In this document: positions 17,878 through 26,742 of the stretch, piece after piece | Position numbering within the stretch: the stretch's first letter is position 1 | Layout: each line of letters starts with the position of its first letter | The notes under the pieces: generated by a model | Told to the model about the DNA's origin: nothing | Databases searched by the model: none | The model's input: the letters and a program-made list of their open reading frames with translations, nothing else | Made by a program: the position numbers and the translations under genes | Assembly: GCA_902594915.1 (NCBI GenBank) | Contig: CACJOA010000005.1 | Location: 1-63,418, forward strand | Source: an uncultured Pelagibacteraceae bacterium | GTDB taxonomy: Bacteria; Pseudomonadota; Alphaproteobacteria; Pelagibacterales; Pelagibacteraceae | DNA: 63,418 nt | Direction of reading: 5' to 3'

Positions 17878-18654
17878 TTACGAAAATGGTGTGCAAATAG
17901 ATCTTTTTTTATCTTTTGTTATAAAATCAATTACATTCTTAACTAATGGATTTTCTTGAAAAGAACCATTCAATTTACTTATATTTTCATTGATATTCTT
18001 TGTGGCAAAAATCTCTTTATAAGCTTCACTTAAACCTAATATGTCTTTATTTTCAAACTTTGCTCTTCTTAAGCCTATTAAGTTTAATCCTTGTAATGAG
18101 TTCCTATTTCCTGTTGATAATCCATAAGGTATTACGTCATGCAGTACACCTGTCATCCCACCAATCATTGCCATTTTTCCAATTCTTGTAAACTGTTGAA
18201 CTGCAGAGTTTCCCCCTATCACAACATTATCCTCAATAATTGCATGGCCACCTAAAGGTACATTGTTTGCAATAATTACATTATTTCCAACCTGACAATC
18301 GTGTGCGATATGGGATGAGATCATGAATAAACAATTATTTCCAATAACTGTTTTACCTCCACCGCCAACTGTTCCCGGATTTATTGTAACGTATTCTCTG
18401 ATTTTATTATTATCTCCAATAACTAAATTAGTTGGCTCTCCAGCATATTTTAAATCTTGTGGGTCATTAATAGAAACAAAGGGGTATATCTTATTCCCCT
18501 TGCCAATTTTAACATTTCCAGAAATATTTACATGTGATTGGATAACTGTGTTTTCCCCAATCTCAACATTAGGGCCTATTACACAATAAGGGCCTACTTG
18601 AACATTTTTATCTATTTTTGCTTTTGAATCTATGATTGCAGTTTTATCTATCAT
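17878..18654 (-). CDS. lpxA: Acyl-ACP--UDP-N-acetylglucosamine O-acyltransferase
   Basis: First acyltransferase of lipid A synthesis. The 258-residue protein is a left-handed beta-helix of hexapeptide repeats (for example VGPYCVIGPNVEIGENTVI) with the catalytic histidine in SSHIAHDCQVGNN, followed by a C-terminal helical domain. The start ATG overlaps the lpxD stop. The conserved GGHAIIEDNVVIGGNSAVQQF segment separates LpxA from LpxD. Confidence 0.96.
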   Translation of the reverse strand: MIDKTAIIDSKAKIDKNVQVGPYCVIGPNVEIGENTVIQSHVNISGNVKIGKGNKIYPFVSINDPQDLKYAGEPTNLVIGDNNKIREYVTINPGTVGGGGKTVIGNNCLFMISSHIAHDCQVGNNVIIANNVPLGGHAIIEDNVVIGGNSAVQQFTRIGKMAMIGGMTGVLHDVIPYGLSTGNRNSLQGLNLIGLRRAKFENKDILGLSEAYKEIFATKNINENISKLNGSFQENPLVKNVIDFITKDKKRSICTPFS

Positions 18655-19631
18655 CTATTGTTTTTTATAAATTCTCTTAAATTTTTTGCAGGGTATCCCA
18701 TAACTTTTGTATTATCAGGTATATCATTGATTACACCACTCCCACCTCCTATTTGGACATTATTTCCAACTTTTAAGTGGCCTGAAACACCAGCTTGACC
18801 CCCAATCATAACATTATTACCTAAAGTTGAACTTCCAGCAAAACCAACTTGGCCTGCAATAATACAATTATCTCCAATTTTATTATTGTGAGCTATATGT
18901 ACTTGGTTATCTAAATATGTATTCTTACCTATTATGGTATTTGATAATGAACCCCTATCAATTGTAGAGCCACATCCAATTTCGCAGTTTTCATTTATTA
19001 TAACAATCCCAATATGAGGATATCTTATATTTTTATTGTTATTAGGAAAAAAACCAAAACCCTTTTTGCCTATAACACATCCATCTAAAATACTTACATT
19101 ATCTTTAATAATTGTGTTTCTTATAATAACATTAGAACCAATGGAACAATTTGAGCCAACAATTACATTTTTTTCAATGATTGTATTGTGTCCAATTAAA
19201 CAATTTTTTCCTATTTTAACATTTTTACCTATTAAAACATTTTTTCCAAATTTTACCTTTTTTTTTAAAGGTGTTTTAGAGATATCTTTTGAAGAGTCAT
19301 CAAAATCATCAGTAATTGATTTTGGATAAAATTCTTTTGTAATTTTTGCAGTTGTTAATAAGACATTTTTAACAATAATTTTTTTGCATGAACTTGGTAA
19401 AAATTGAGAAAGATTATCTAAAGTAACACAGTATGATGCTCTAGTTTTTGATGCTAATTCAGAATAATTTTTTGAATGAAAAAAAGTTAAGTCTTTATTA
19501 TTAGCGGTTGCTAAATCAGAAACATCATAAATCTTATCTTTTTTGAAATTCTCTTTATTCTCAATATTAATCTTAGTAAGTAATTTTTCTATATTGAAAG
19601 GACCAGCATTTTTAAAAAAAGGATTTGACAT
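18651..19631 (-). CDS. lpxD: UDP-3-O-acylglucosamine N-acyltransferase
   Basis: Adds the N-linked acyl chain to UDP-3-O-acylglucosamine. The 326-residue protein has an N-terminal uridine-binding domain (about 1-110, with DLTFFHSKNYSELA) and a hexapeptide-repeat beta-helix, with the catalytic histidine in QVHIAHNNKIGDN. A hairpin directly abuts its ATG. In the well-known bamA-skp-lpxD-fabZ-lpxA order lpxD precedes fabZ; here fabZ comes first. It overlaps lpxA by four bases. Confidence 0.96.
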   Translation of the reverse strand: MSNPFFKNAGPFNIEKLLTKINIENKENFKKDKIYDVSDLATANNKDLTFFHSKNYSELASKTRASYCVTLDNLSQFLPSSCKKIIVKNVLLTTAKITKEFYPKSITDDFDDSSKDISKTPLKKKVKFGKNVLIGKNVKIGKNCLIGHNTIIEKNVIVGSNCSIGSNVIIRNTIIKDNVSILDGCVIGKKGFGFFPNNNKNIRYPHIGIVIINENCEIGCGSTIDRGSLSNTIIGKNTYLDNQVHIAHNNKIGDNCIIAGQVGFAGSSTLGNNVMIGGQAGVSGHLKVGNNVQIGGGSGVINDIPDNTKVMGYPAKNLREFIKNNR

Positions 19632-19632
19632 A

Positions 19633-19665
19633 AAAGAATATCTATCAAAAGTTTTGATATTCTTT
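19633..19665 (-). promoter_or_regulatory. Hairpin abutting the lpxD start codon
   Basis: A perfect 10-bp inverted repeat, AAAGAATATC / GATATTCTTT, has a 13-base loop and fills most of the 54-base gap between fabZ and lpxD. The 3' arm on the mRNA ends two bases before the lpxD ATG, so a folded stem would occupy the ribosome-binding area. The stem is AT-rich and the following T-run is interrupted by the ATG, so it could also be a weak terminator or processing site. Confidence 0.5.
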
Positions 19666-19685
19666 GTATCAACTATTGTTACTAA

Positions 19686-20132
19686 TTATTTTCTATCTAC
19701 TATTGTAGCTGACCATTGAGCATCAGCCATTTTTTTTTTTTCAACAAAAGCTACACCTTTATATTTCCAAACTCTTCCGTGTGATCTAATCGCCTCTATA
19801 TTTAATTCTAATTTACAATCTGGAATTACAGGATTTCTAAAACGAGCTTTTTCAACACTCATGAGATAAACTAATTTATTTTCATAAGTTTCTTTATCAA
19901 TACCATGAGCAGTAAGTGCTGCTGCAGCTTGTCCGAAAGCTTCTATTATCAAAACGCCCGGTAAAACAGGCTGGCCAGGGAAATGACCATCGACATAAAA
20001 TTTATTTTTTTTTACATTCATAATAGCCGTAGCAGAAAATAATTTTTTTATATTAATTAATTCATCAATTAATAACATTGGTTCTCTGTGGGGTAATAGC
20101 TTTATAATTTGGCTTTTATTTAATTTTTCCAT
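19686..20132 (-). CDS. fabZ: 3-hydroxyacyl-ACP dehydratase FabZ
   Basis: Dehydrates 3-hydroxyacyl-ACP in fatty-acid elongation and competes with LpxA/LpxD for the same hydroxyacyl pool. The 148-residue hot-dog protein has LLPHREPMLLIDE at 12-24, the catalytic His50 in GHFPGQP and Glu64 in LIIEAFGQAAA. It starts two bases after the skp-like gene. Its order relative to lpxD is swapped compared with the usual operon. Confidence 0.97.
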   Translation of the reverse strand: MEKLNKSQIIKLLPHREPMLLIDELINIKKLFSATAIMNVKKNKFYVDGHFPGQPVLPGVLIIEAFGQAAAALTAHGIDKETYENKLVYLMSVEKARFRNPVIPDCKLELNIEAIRSHGRVWKYKGVAFVEKKKMADAQWSATIVDRK

Positions 20133-20134
20133 TA

Positions 20135-20632
20135 TTATTTTTTATTTAATAAATTTAATATATCTTTTGTAATATCATTTTCACTTTTAGTTATAATAAC
20201 ATACTTCTTGTCAATAGTAGTGGAAATATCGTTTTCTTTTGAATATTCTATCAATATTGAATTTATATCTTTTAATAAATTTACTATTTGAGTATTTCTT
20301 TTAGCGTTCAATTCATCAAAAATTTTTTTTCTCTCAGAATTATATTTTTTAATTTCATTAGAAAATACTTTTAACTGGTTGTTAAAATCCTCTTCTGATA
20401 AAACATTTTTTTTTGCTGCCAGTTTACTTTCTTTTTCTTTTAAATCTTTTTCTTTTTTTGTAAAAATCTTTTTATTTTTATCATTTAGTTTTTTAAAATC
20501 CTCTTGAATTGAAATTCCTTTTTTTGAATTTTTTAATAAAAAATCAATATTTACAATTGCGATTTTTTCAGATGCTGAAACTTTAAAAAATATTAATAAT
20601 GATAAAATAATAAAATAACAAACCTTGTTCAT
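20135..20632 (-). CDS. OmpH/Skp family periplasmic chaperone
   Basis: A 165-residue secreted protein. A signal peptide (about 1-20, ending KVSASE) precedes the OmpH/Skp pattern: KIAIVNIDFLLKNSKKG at the start of the mature protein, then a long lysine/glutamate-rich coiled coil (about 45-125) and a short C-terminal strand region. Skp trimers hold unfolded outer-membrane proteins on the way to BamA, whose gene lies immediately upstream with no gap. Family assignment is firm by pattern and context. Confidence 0.88.
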   Translation of the reverse strand: MNKVCYFIILSLLIFFKVSASEKIAIVNIDFLLKNSKKGISIQEDFKKLNDKNKKIFTKKEKDLKEKESKLAAKKNVLSEEDFNNQLKVFSNEIKKYNSERKKIFDELNAKRNTQIVNLLKDINSILIEYSKENDISTTIDKKYVIITKSENDITKDILNLLNKK

Positions 20633-22864
20633 TTAAAAAGTTGTTCCTAATTGGAACTTAAAAGACTCAGTTTTATCTGTATCTGCTTTTGTAATTACCT
20701 CAGCATAGGAAAAGGACAAAGGGCCCACTGGAGTTAAGATTTCTAAAGCTACACCACTTGAAGATCTTATTTTATCACTATCAGCTATAGAACTAGAATA
20801 ATCAACACCCCATACATTTCCTATATCTAAAAATAATTTTAGATCCATATTTTCTTGAGTTTGAAGAATATAAGGTATAGTTGAGGAAGTATTTATAGTA
20901 GCAACATAATTTCCACCTACATAATCATCGCCATCTTTTGGACCTACTGAGCCACTTTCAAAACCCCTTAATCTAGAGGATGGAGCGTATAATCTCTTAG
21001 ATACCCTAACATCATCTCCATCAATTGCATTGATTGCTCTTCCATAAAAACCTGTAGAAATTATCATATCGTCAATTGGTTCAGAATATGCAGTTAATGT
21101 ATAACCATTTAATATTGAGGGACTACTTGAAGCTAAAGGTATATGTTGAATCCAACTACTTATGTACCCGTCAGTAGTTTGAAATTTAAAATTTCTCTTA
21201 TCATACGTTAGTCCATATCTAAAAATTGTATCAAAATATGACCCTTCTTGCTTTTTATAAGCTGATGATGCATCTGTAGTCGTCTCTAAATTTTCATTAG
21301 ATATTGAGATTGAAGGTGAAAAAAATAGATCATCAAATTGTTCATACCTTGTACCTAATGCAATGCTGTTTAGACTACTTTTATATCCATAATCACTTAG
21401 TTTATCAGTAACAGTGCTCTCTAATGATGTGGTCAAAGCCCTATCGCTATAAGCAAAATTTGGGTGGGTATAATCAAAAATGCCTTTGATAGAGTCCTCA
21501 CTTAAAGCTACATTGGTGGAAAGTTTTATTCCTTTACCATTAAAATTATTTTCTTTAATTCCAAAAGAAAAAGTAGATCCTTCAGACCCTACTCCAGCCG
21601 CAGCAAAAATTTCACCCGTGGGCTTTTCCTCAAATATTAAGTCAATAATCTTGTTGTTTTGCTCATTTGACGTAATTTTAGACTCTACTGTTTTAAACAA
21701 TCCTGAAGATTTAAGATTATTGACTGATTTTTGATGAAGAACTTTATTGAATGGATCTCCTTCATCAACAATTAGATTATCCCTTATAAATTCTTCTGCA
21801 GTAATATTGTTGCCTAATATGTTTATTTTTTCAACAAATACTTTCTCTGTTTCTTTAATATTAAAAACAAAATCAATCTTGTTGTTATTTATCGTCTCTA
21901 AAACTTCTGCATCAATAAACTCATAATTTTCAATTAAAGATATACTTTCAATTTCTTTTAATATCTTTTCGATTCTTGAATAACTATAGTTTGAATTTTC
22001 TAATTTCTTAAAGATCTTGTTTAATTTTTTAAATTTTTTTGAGTCAAAATCAGGAGGTAAATTTAGGCTCAATTTACCGAAATTAAATTTTTTTCCAGCG
22101 TCTATATTATATGTAAGAACAAAATTTTCATTATCAATTATTTTTGAGTAAGCATCTTTGATTTGAACTTGATAATATCCTTTATTTAAATAAAAATTTC
22201 TTAATAGTCTTTTATCAAGATTTATTCTCTCAATATTCAAATATTTACCTTTTGAAATAAATTTCCAAAATTTATCTTCCTCTGATGTTATAACACTATG
22301 TAATTTTCTATCTTTGTAAATTTTATTTCCTATAAATTTTATTTCTTTTATCGTTGCTTTTTCTCCTCTGTTAATTTTATAAATAATGTTTACAGTTTCG
22401 TTATCATTATTTTGAATTTGAACATCTACTTCTACAAAATAAAAACCAGAGTTTTTGAAAATATTTAAAATCTTATTTAAATCATTTTTAATCAAAGTTT
22501 GATTAAAAGGACTTTTTTCTCTTAAAGAAACTTGCTCTTTTAATTCTTTAACAGTTTCTTTTCGTTTAATTCCCTCAATTATAATTTCCTGTATTATAGG
22601 ATATTCAGATACTTTAATTGTTACTAAATTTTGATTAATTGAAATTTTTACGTCCCTAAAAAAACTTGTTTCATATAATTTTTTTAAAGAATCGTTTAAA
22701 TCTGAGTCTGTTACGTCTTGGCCTTTTTTAAGATCACTAAAATTTATGATTGTTGATTTTGAAACTCTATTATTACCACTTATATCAAAGTCTTTTATAA
22801 TTTCTCCACTTACTAAAGAAAATTTTAAAAACAAAATTAAAGTATATAAAACTATTTTCAACAT
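20633..22864 (-). CDS. bamA: Outer-membrane protein assembly factor BamA
   Basis: Central subunit of the beta-barrel assembly machine in the outer membrane. The 743-residue protein has a signal peptide (about 1-20), POTRA repeats across about 22-400 (for example IKDFDISGNNRVSKSTI and KEIKFIGNKIYKDRKLH) and a C-terminal 16-strand barrel. The lid-loop motif appears as SRLRGFESGSVGPKDG and the protein ends in phenylalanine (QLGTTF), as expected of a barrel protein. dxr lies just seven bases upstream; the rseP protease gene often found between them is absent. Confidence 0.96.
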   Translation of the reverse strand: MLKIVLYTLILFLKFSLVSGEIIKDFDISGNNRVSKSTIINFSDLKKGQDVTDSDLNDSLKKLYETSFFRDVKISINQNLVTIKVSEYPIIQEIIIEGIKRKETVKELKEQVSLREKSPFNQTLIKNDLNKILNIFKNSGFYFVEVDVQIQNNDNETVNIIYKINRGEKATIKEIKFIGNKIYKDRKLHSVITSEEDKFWKFISKGKYLNIERINLDKRLLRNFYLNKGYYQVQIKDAYSKIIDNENFVLTYNIDAGKKFNFGKLSLNLPPDFDSKKFKKLNKIFKKLENSNYSYSRIEKILKEIESISLIENYEFIDAEVLETINNNKIDFVFNIKETEKVFVEKINILGNNITAEEFIRDNLIVDEGDPFNKVLHQKSVNNLKSSGLFKTVESKITSNEQNNKIIDLIFEEKPTGEIFAAAGVGSEGSTFSFGIKENNFNGKGIKLSTNVALSEDSIKGIFDYTHPNFAYSDRALTTSLESTVTDKLSDYGYKSSLNSIALGTRYEQFDDLFFSPSISISNENLETTTDASSAYKKQEGSYFDTIFRYGLTYDKRNFKFQTTDGYISSWIQHIPLASSSPSILNGYTLTAYSEPIDDMIISTGFYGRAINAIDGDDVRVSKRLYAPSSRLRGFESGSVGPKDGDDYVGGNYVATINTSSTIPYILQTQENMDLKLFLDIGNVWGVDYSSSIADSDKIRSSSGVALEILTPVGPLSFSYAEVITKADTDKTESFKFQLGTTF

Positions 22865-22871
22865 AATGGAC

Positions 22872-24035
22872 TTATATACATAACGATTTAATTTTCAATC
22901 TAACATACCAATTTAGAGCATTAATTTCGCTTATATTTCTTGGTTTTTTCTTTTTAAGTTTTGAGAATTCTTTTAATTTAATTAAATTTTGAAGTGTTTT
23001 TTGGAATTTAATAAATGAAATTTTCTTATTAAGATAATATTTTACTAATTCGTCATTTGCACTTACTAAAACTGTTTCAAATAGAGAATCTTCATTAGGT
23101 ATAGAATTTAAAATTTTTACCAAAGGAAATTTTTTCTTGTCAATAAATTTAAAATTTAGATTATTTAAATTCTTTATATTAAGATTTTTGCTTTTAAGAA
23201 TTTTATTTTCATTATCATAAATTGTATTGAATATTGGTATCTTCATATTAGTGTCATGAGCTAAAATTTTTTTGAGACCATTATTAAATTGAACAATTGC
23301 ATGAACATAAGATTTCTCGTGAACTAGAATCTGTATTTTAGATTTTGGTAAGCCAAAAATTTTTTGAGTTTCAATTACCTCAAATACTTTATTCATCATA
23401 GTAGCAGAATCAATTGAAATTTTCTTTCCCATAGACCAATTGGGATGTTTTAGAGCTCTGTTAGGATGAACATTTTTAATCTTATACAAAGGCCAATTCA
23501 AAAAAGGTCCACCTGAGGCTGTTATAAAAACCTTATCTATTAAATGATTTTTATTTCTTTTAATCAAAGACCAAATTGAAAAATGCTCTGAGTCGACAGG
23601 AATAAATTCAGTTTTATTTTTTTTTAATTCTTTATCAATGAATGTCCAACCACAAATTATTGCCTCTTTATTGGCAACAGCAATTTTTTTGGAATATTTT
23701 ATCATTTTGAGGGTAGGCTCAAGTCCATCTAAACCTGAGATTGCACTCATAGTATAATCAATTTTTTTATTAAAAATTTTATTTATAACTTTAAAATTAT
23801 CATAAATATTGTATTTCTTATTATATTTCCTATTTTTCAAAGTTTTATAACTGTTTTTATCAGTTATGATTAAATTTTTAACATTAAAAATTTTTGCTTG
23901 ATGAAGTAATTTTTTGTAATTTTTTTTAGCAGTCAATAGAATTATTTCAAAGTTTTTTTTATCTTTCTTTATAATATCTATTAATGATTTACCTATTGAT
24001 CCTGTAGAGCCTAAAATTGCAATTTTTTTTTTCAT
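22872..24035 (-). CDS. dxr: 1-deoxy-D-xylulose 5-phosphate reductoisomerase
   Basis: Second enzyme of the MEP isoprenoid pathway, making methylerythritol phosphate with NADPH. The 387-residue protein shows the nucleotide motif AILGSTGSIGKSLID at 5-19, AVANKEAIICGW, the metal-binding PVDSEHFSIWSLI, TASGGPFLN and KISIDSATMMNK. It overlaps cdsA by four bases. Its product feeds IspD of the ispDF fusion at the start of the window. Confidence 0.97.
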   Translation of the reverse strand: MKKKIAILGSTGSIGKSLIDIIKKDKKNFEIILLTAKKNYKKLLHQAKIFNVKNLIITDKNSYKTLKNRKYNKKYNIYDNFKVINKIFNKKIDYTMSAISGLDGLEPTLKMIKYSKKIAVANKEAIICGWTFIDKELKKNKTEFIPVDSEHFSIWSLIKRNKNHLIDKVFITASGGPFLNWPLYKIKNVHPNRALKHPNWSMGKKISIDSATMMNKVFEVIETQKIFGLPKSKIQILVHEKSYVHAIVQFNNGLKKILAHDTNMKIPIFNTIYDNENKILKSKNLNIKNLNNLNFKFIDKKKFPLVKILNSIPNEDSLFETVLVSANDELVKYYLNKKISFIKFQKTLQNLIKLKEFSKLKKKKPRNISEINALNWYVRLKIKSLCI

Positions 24036-24667
24036 AATATTGAAATTAAAAAGTAAGTTGGAAATACAAAAATCATACCATCAATTCTATCAAGTAAACC
24101 TCCATGACCTGGTAAGACTTTTCCTGTGTCTTTTAATTTTGCTTTTCTCTTAAAAAAGGAAATAACCAAATCTCCTGCTTGACTCACTAAAGAAATTGAC
24201 AAAACTACTAAAAGCATAATCAAATCTTCATTAAAAATTTTTTGCTCAATAAAAAAATAATAATTAAAGATTAAACCTGCTAGAAGAGATAAAAGAAAAC
24301 TTCCAATAACACCTGCATAAGTTTTTTTAGGACTAATTTTAGTTAATTTAGGTCCATTAAATATCTTTCCAAATAGATAACCACCTATATCCGTAAAAAT
24401 ACATATTAATATTATAAATAAAAAAACTTTGAAATTATAATCTTCTCTAATTTGAAATGCTGAATAAAAAGAAAAAAGAAGAAAAACGATACCTAAAAAT
24501 TTCTGAAGGTCATTTTTCTCACTCATTTTAAACCATTCGTAACATGTGGCAAAAAATAATATACTTAAGAAAAATAAAAAAAATATAGAACCCTGAATAA
24601 TAAAAAAAAATGCTATCGGTATTAATATTAAAGAGCTAAATAATCTTTTTTCAAATTCTTTAAACAT
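24032..24667 (-). CDS. cdsA: Phosphatidate cytidylyltransferase
   Basis: Integral membrane enzyme making CDP-diacylglycerol from phosphatidate and CTP. The 211-residue protein is shorter than the E. coli enzyme (about 285) but keeps the complete family signature near the C-terminus, SFFKRKAKLKDTGKVLPGHG followed by GLLDRIDG, and KTYAGVIGS before it. About six hydrophobic helices fill the rest. It shares one base with uppS and four with dxr. The product leads to phosphatidylglycerol phosphate, the substrate of PgpA. Confidence 0.95.
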   Translation of the reverse strand: MFKEFEKRLFSSLILIPIAFFFIIQGSIFFLFFLSILFFATCYEWFKMSEKNDLQKFLGIVFLLFSFYSAFQIREDYNFKVFLFIILICIFTDIGGYLFGKIFNGPKLTKISPKKTYAGVIGSFLLSLLAGLIFNYYFFIEQKIFNEDLIMLLVVLSISLVSQAGDLVISFFKRKAKLKDTGKVLPGHGGLLDRIDGMIFVFPTYFLISIL

Positions 24668-25341
24668 TACACTTTACCAAAATTTCTTTTAATTAACTTA
24701 TATTTTTTAATTATTTTATTATAATCTTTTTCTGAAAAATCTGGCCATAATTTCTTTTCAAAAAAAATCTCAGAGTATGCTAATTGCCATAATAAAAAAT
24801 TACTTAATCTTTTAGTATTTCCTGTTCGAATTAATATATCTGGATCTGGAATATCTTTAGTTTGTAAATATTTTCTTAAGTTTTTTTCATTAATAACTTT
24901 TTTGTTTTTTAATAGATTTTTAAAAGCATTAATTAATTCAAATTTAGACCCATAATTAAGAGCTAAATTAATCTGTAATTTCTTATTTTTGTAAGTTTTT
25001 TTTTCTGAAGAATTTAGTAATTTATTTAATTTTTTAGAAAAATTTTTTACACCAATTATCTTTAATTTTATATTTTGTTTATGAAGATCATCTATTTTAT
25101 TGATTAAAAAATTTTCGAGCAAATTAAAGAGATAATTGACTTCTTTTTTAGGTCTTTTCCAATTTTCTGTAGAAAAGGCATATAATGTTAGGAACTTTAT
25201 CTTATTTCTAATCGAAGCTCTGATTATTTTTTCCACAGTTTTTAAACCAGCTCTGTGTCCGAAATTTCTTGAATTTTTATGCTTTATTCCCCATCTCCCA
25301 TTACCATCCATGATAATGGCTACATGATTTAGTGGGTTCAT
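24667..25341 (-). CDS. uppS: Undecaprenyl diphosphate synthase
   Basis: cis-Prenyltransferase producing the C55 carrier lipid for peptidoglycan and polysaccharides. The 224-residue protein has the catalytic aspartate in IIMDGNGRWG (9-18), GHRAGLKTVEKII near 28-40, LYAFSTENWKRPK and a C-terminal DILIRTGNTKRLSNFLLWQ with IFFEKKLWPDF. It overlaps frr by four bases and cdsA by one. Confidence 0.97.
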   Translation of the reverse strand: MNPLNHVAIIMDGNGRWGIKHKNSRNFGHRAGLKTVEKIIRASIRNKIKFLTLYAFSTENWKRPKKEVNYLFNLLENFLINKIDDLHKQNIKLKIIGVKNFSKKLNKLLNSSEKKTYKNKKLQINLALNYGSKFELINAFKNLLKNKKVINEKNLRKYLQTKDIPDPDILIRTGNTKRLSNFLLWQLAYSEIFFEKKLWPDFSEKDYNKIIKKYKLIKRNFGKV

Positions 25342-25889
25342 ACGGTCATTATTTCTTTTTCTTTTGAGGAAACTTTTTCATCAACTAGTTTAATATGGTT
25401 GTCAGTAATAGTTTGAACGTTTTTTTCAAATATCTTCTCCTCATCTTCTCCAATATCTTTTGATTTTAATAATTTTTTTAATTCTTCGTTTGCATCTCTT
25501 CGAATATTTCTTATGGAAATTTTACACTTTTCTCCCATAGATTTAATAAGTTTTTTTAATTCAGTCCTTCTTTCTTCATTAAGTTCAGGGATTGGTAGTC
25601 TTATAAGTTGACCATCAATCTGTGGATTTAAACCTAACTCTGATTTTTTAATTGCTGCATCAACTAAGTTTACATTATTTTGGTCCCAAATCTGAATATT
25701 GATCATTCTTGGTTCTGGTGTAGTTATACTTCCAACTTGATTGATTGGCATTTGTTGACCATACACATCTACCTTAATTAGATCAAGCATTGCTGCATTT
25801 GCTCTCCCTGTTCTTAAAGATGAAAGTTCTTTTGAAAAAACCTCAATTGCTTTATCCATTTTAAGATTATATGATTTTTCATTAAACAT
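25338..25889 (-). CDS. frr: Ribosome recycling factor
   Basis: Splits post-termination ribosomes with EF-G. The 183-residue protein has ELSSLRTGRANAAMLD near 21-36, VDVYGQQMPINQVGSI, RLPIPELNEERR and ISIRNIRRDANEELKK, covering both domains of RRF. The ATG sits directly against the tsf stop with no spacer. In most Proteobacteria pyrH lies between tsf and frr; it is missing here. Confidence 0.97.
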   Translation of the reverse strand: MFNEKSYNLKMDKAIEVFSKELSSLRTGRANAAMLDLIKVDVYGQQMPINQVGSITTPEPRMINIQIWDQNNVNLVDAAIKKSELGLNPQIDGQLIRLPIPELNEERRTELKKLIKSMGEKCKISIRNIRRDANEELKKLLKSKDIGEDEEKIFEKNVQTITDNHIKLVDEKVSSKEKEIMTV

Positions 25890-26741
25890 CTAATCACCAA
25901 TTTTAATTCTACTAAATTCTTTTATAGTTAAGTCTTTTATTGCAAGTTCATTAATTACATCTTGAACTTTTTTTTTTGGTTCCATAACCCAAGCTTGAGT
26001 TAAAAGAGAATTTTCTTCTTTGAATTTATTCATTTTTCCTAAACTTATTTTTTTTGCAATATCTTCCGGCTTTCCTAAATTTTTTAATTCCTCAGTTACT
26101 AATTCCTGTTCTTTATTAATAATCTCCTCATCAATTAAGCTTGACTCTATTGCTAATGGATTGGAAGCGGCAATATGCATTGACAATTGTTTTCCAAAGG
26201 CGTTAATGATTTCTGAGTTTTCTTTTGTCTCCAACGAAACAACTACTGCTAATTTAGCTAAATTATCTTTTACAACTGTATGCAGATAACGAAAATTATT
26301 AGATGAATTATTTAAAATTGTCTTGGTTTTACCAATAGTAATTTTTTCTCCAATTTTAGCAATTAATGCAACAAGATTGTTTTCTACTGTATTTCCATCT
26401 TTCATTTTAGATGTCTTTAAACTTTCTACATTCGAGTCATTTTTATTGTTAAGTTCACTTAGCTCTTTTACAAAATTTATAAAATCGTCGTTTTTTGCAA
26501 CAAAATCAGTTTCACAATTAACTTCTATGATAGATGTTTTTTTACTATCTCCACTTACAGCAACAACTCCTTCTTTTGCATCTCTAGACATTTTTTTTGA
26601 AGCTTTTGATATTCCTTTAACTCTTAATATTTCAACAGCTTTGTCTAAATCTCCATTAGATTCTTTTATTGCTAAATTACAGTCTTTAAAACCAGCTCCA
26701 GTAGCCTCTCTGAGTTTTTTAACTTTTTCGATATCACTCAT
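25890..26741 (-). CDS. tsf: Elongation factor Ts
   Basis: Nucleotide exchange factor for EF-Tu. The 283-residue protein shows the N-terminal UBA-like domain with [35 protein letters not shown], and the [10 protein letters not shown] motif near 80-89 that contacts EF-Tu, followed by the two-subdomain core with [11 protein letters not shown]. It starts one base after the rpsB stop. Any control at the rpsB leader should also act on tsf. Confidence 0.97.
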   Translation of the reverse strand: MSDIEKVKKLREATGAGFKDCNLAIKESNGDLDKAVEILRVKGISKASKKMSRDAKEGVVAVSGDSKKTSIIEVNCETDFVAKNDDFINFVKELSELNNKNDSNVESLKTSKMKDGNTVENNLVALIAKIGEKITIGKTKTILNNSSNNFRYLHTVVKDNLAKLAVVVSLETKENSEIINAFGKQLSMHIAASNPLAIESSLIDEEIINKEQELVTEELKNLGKPEDIAKKISLGKMNKFKEENSLLTQAWVMEPKKKVQDVINELAIKDLTIKEFSRIKIGD

Positions 26742-26742
26742 A

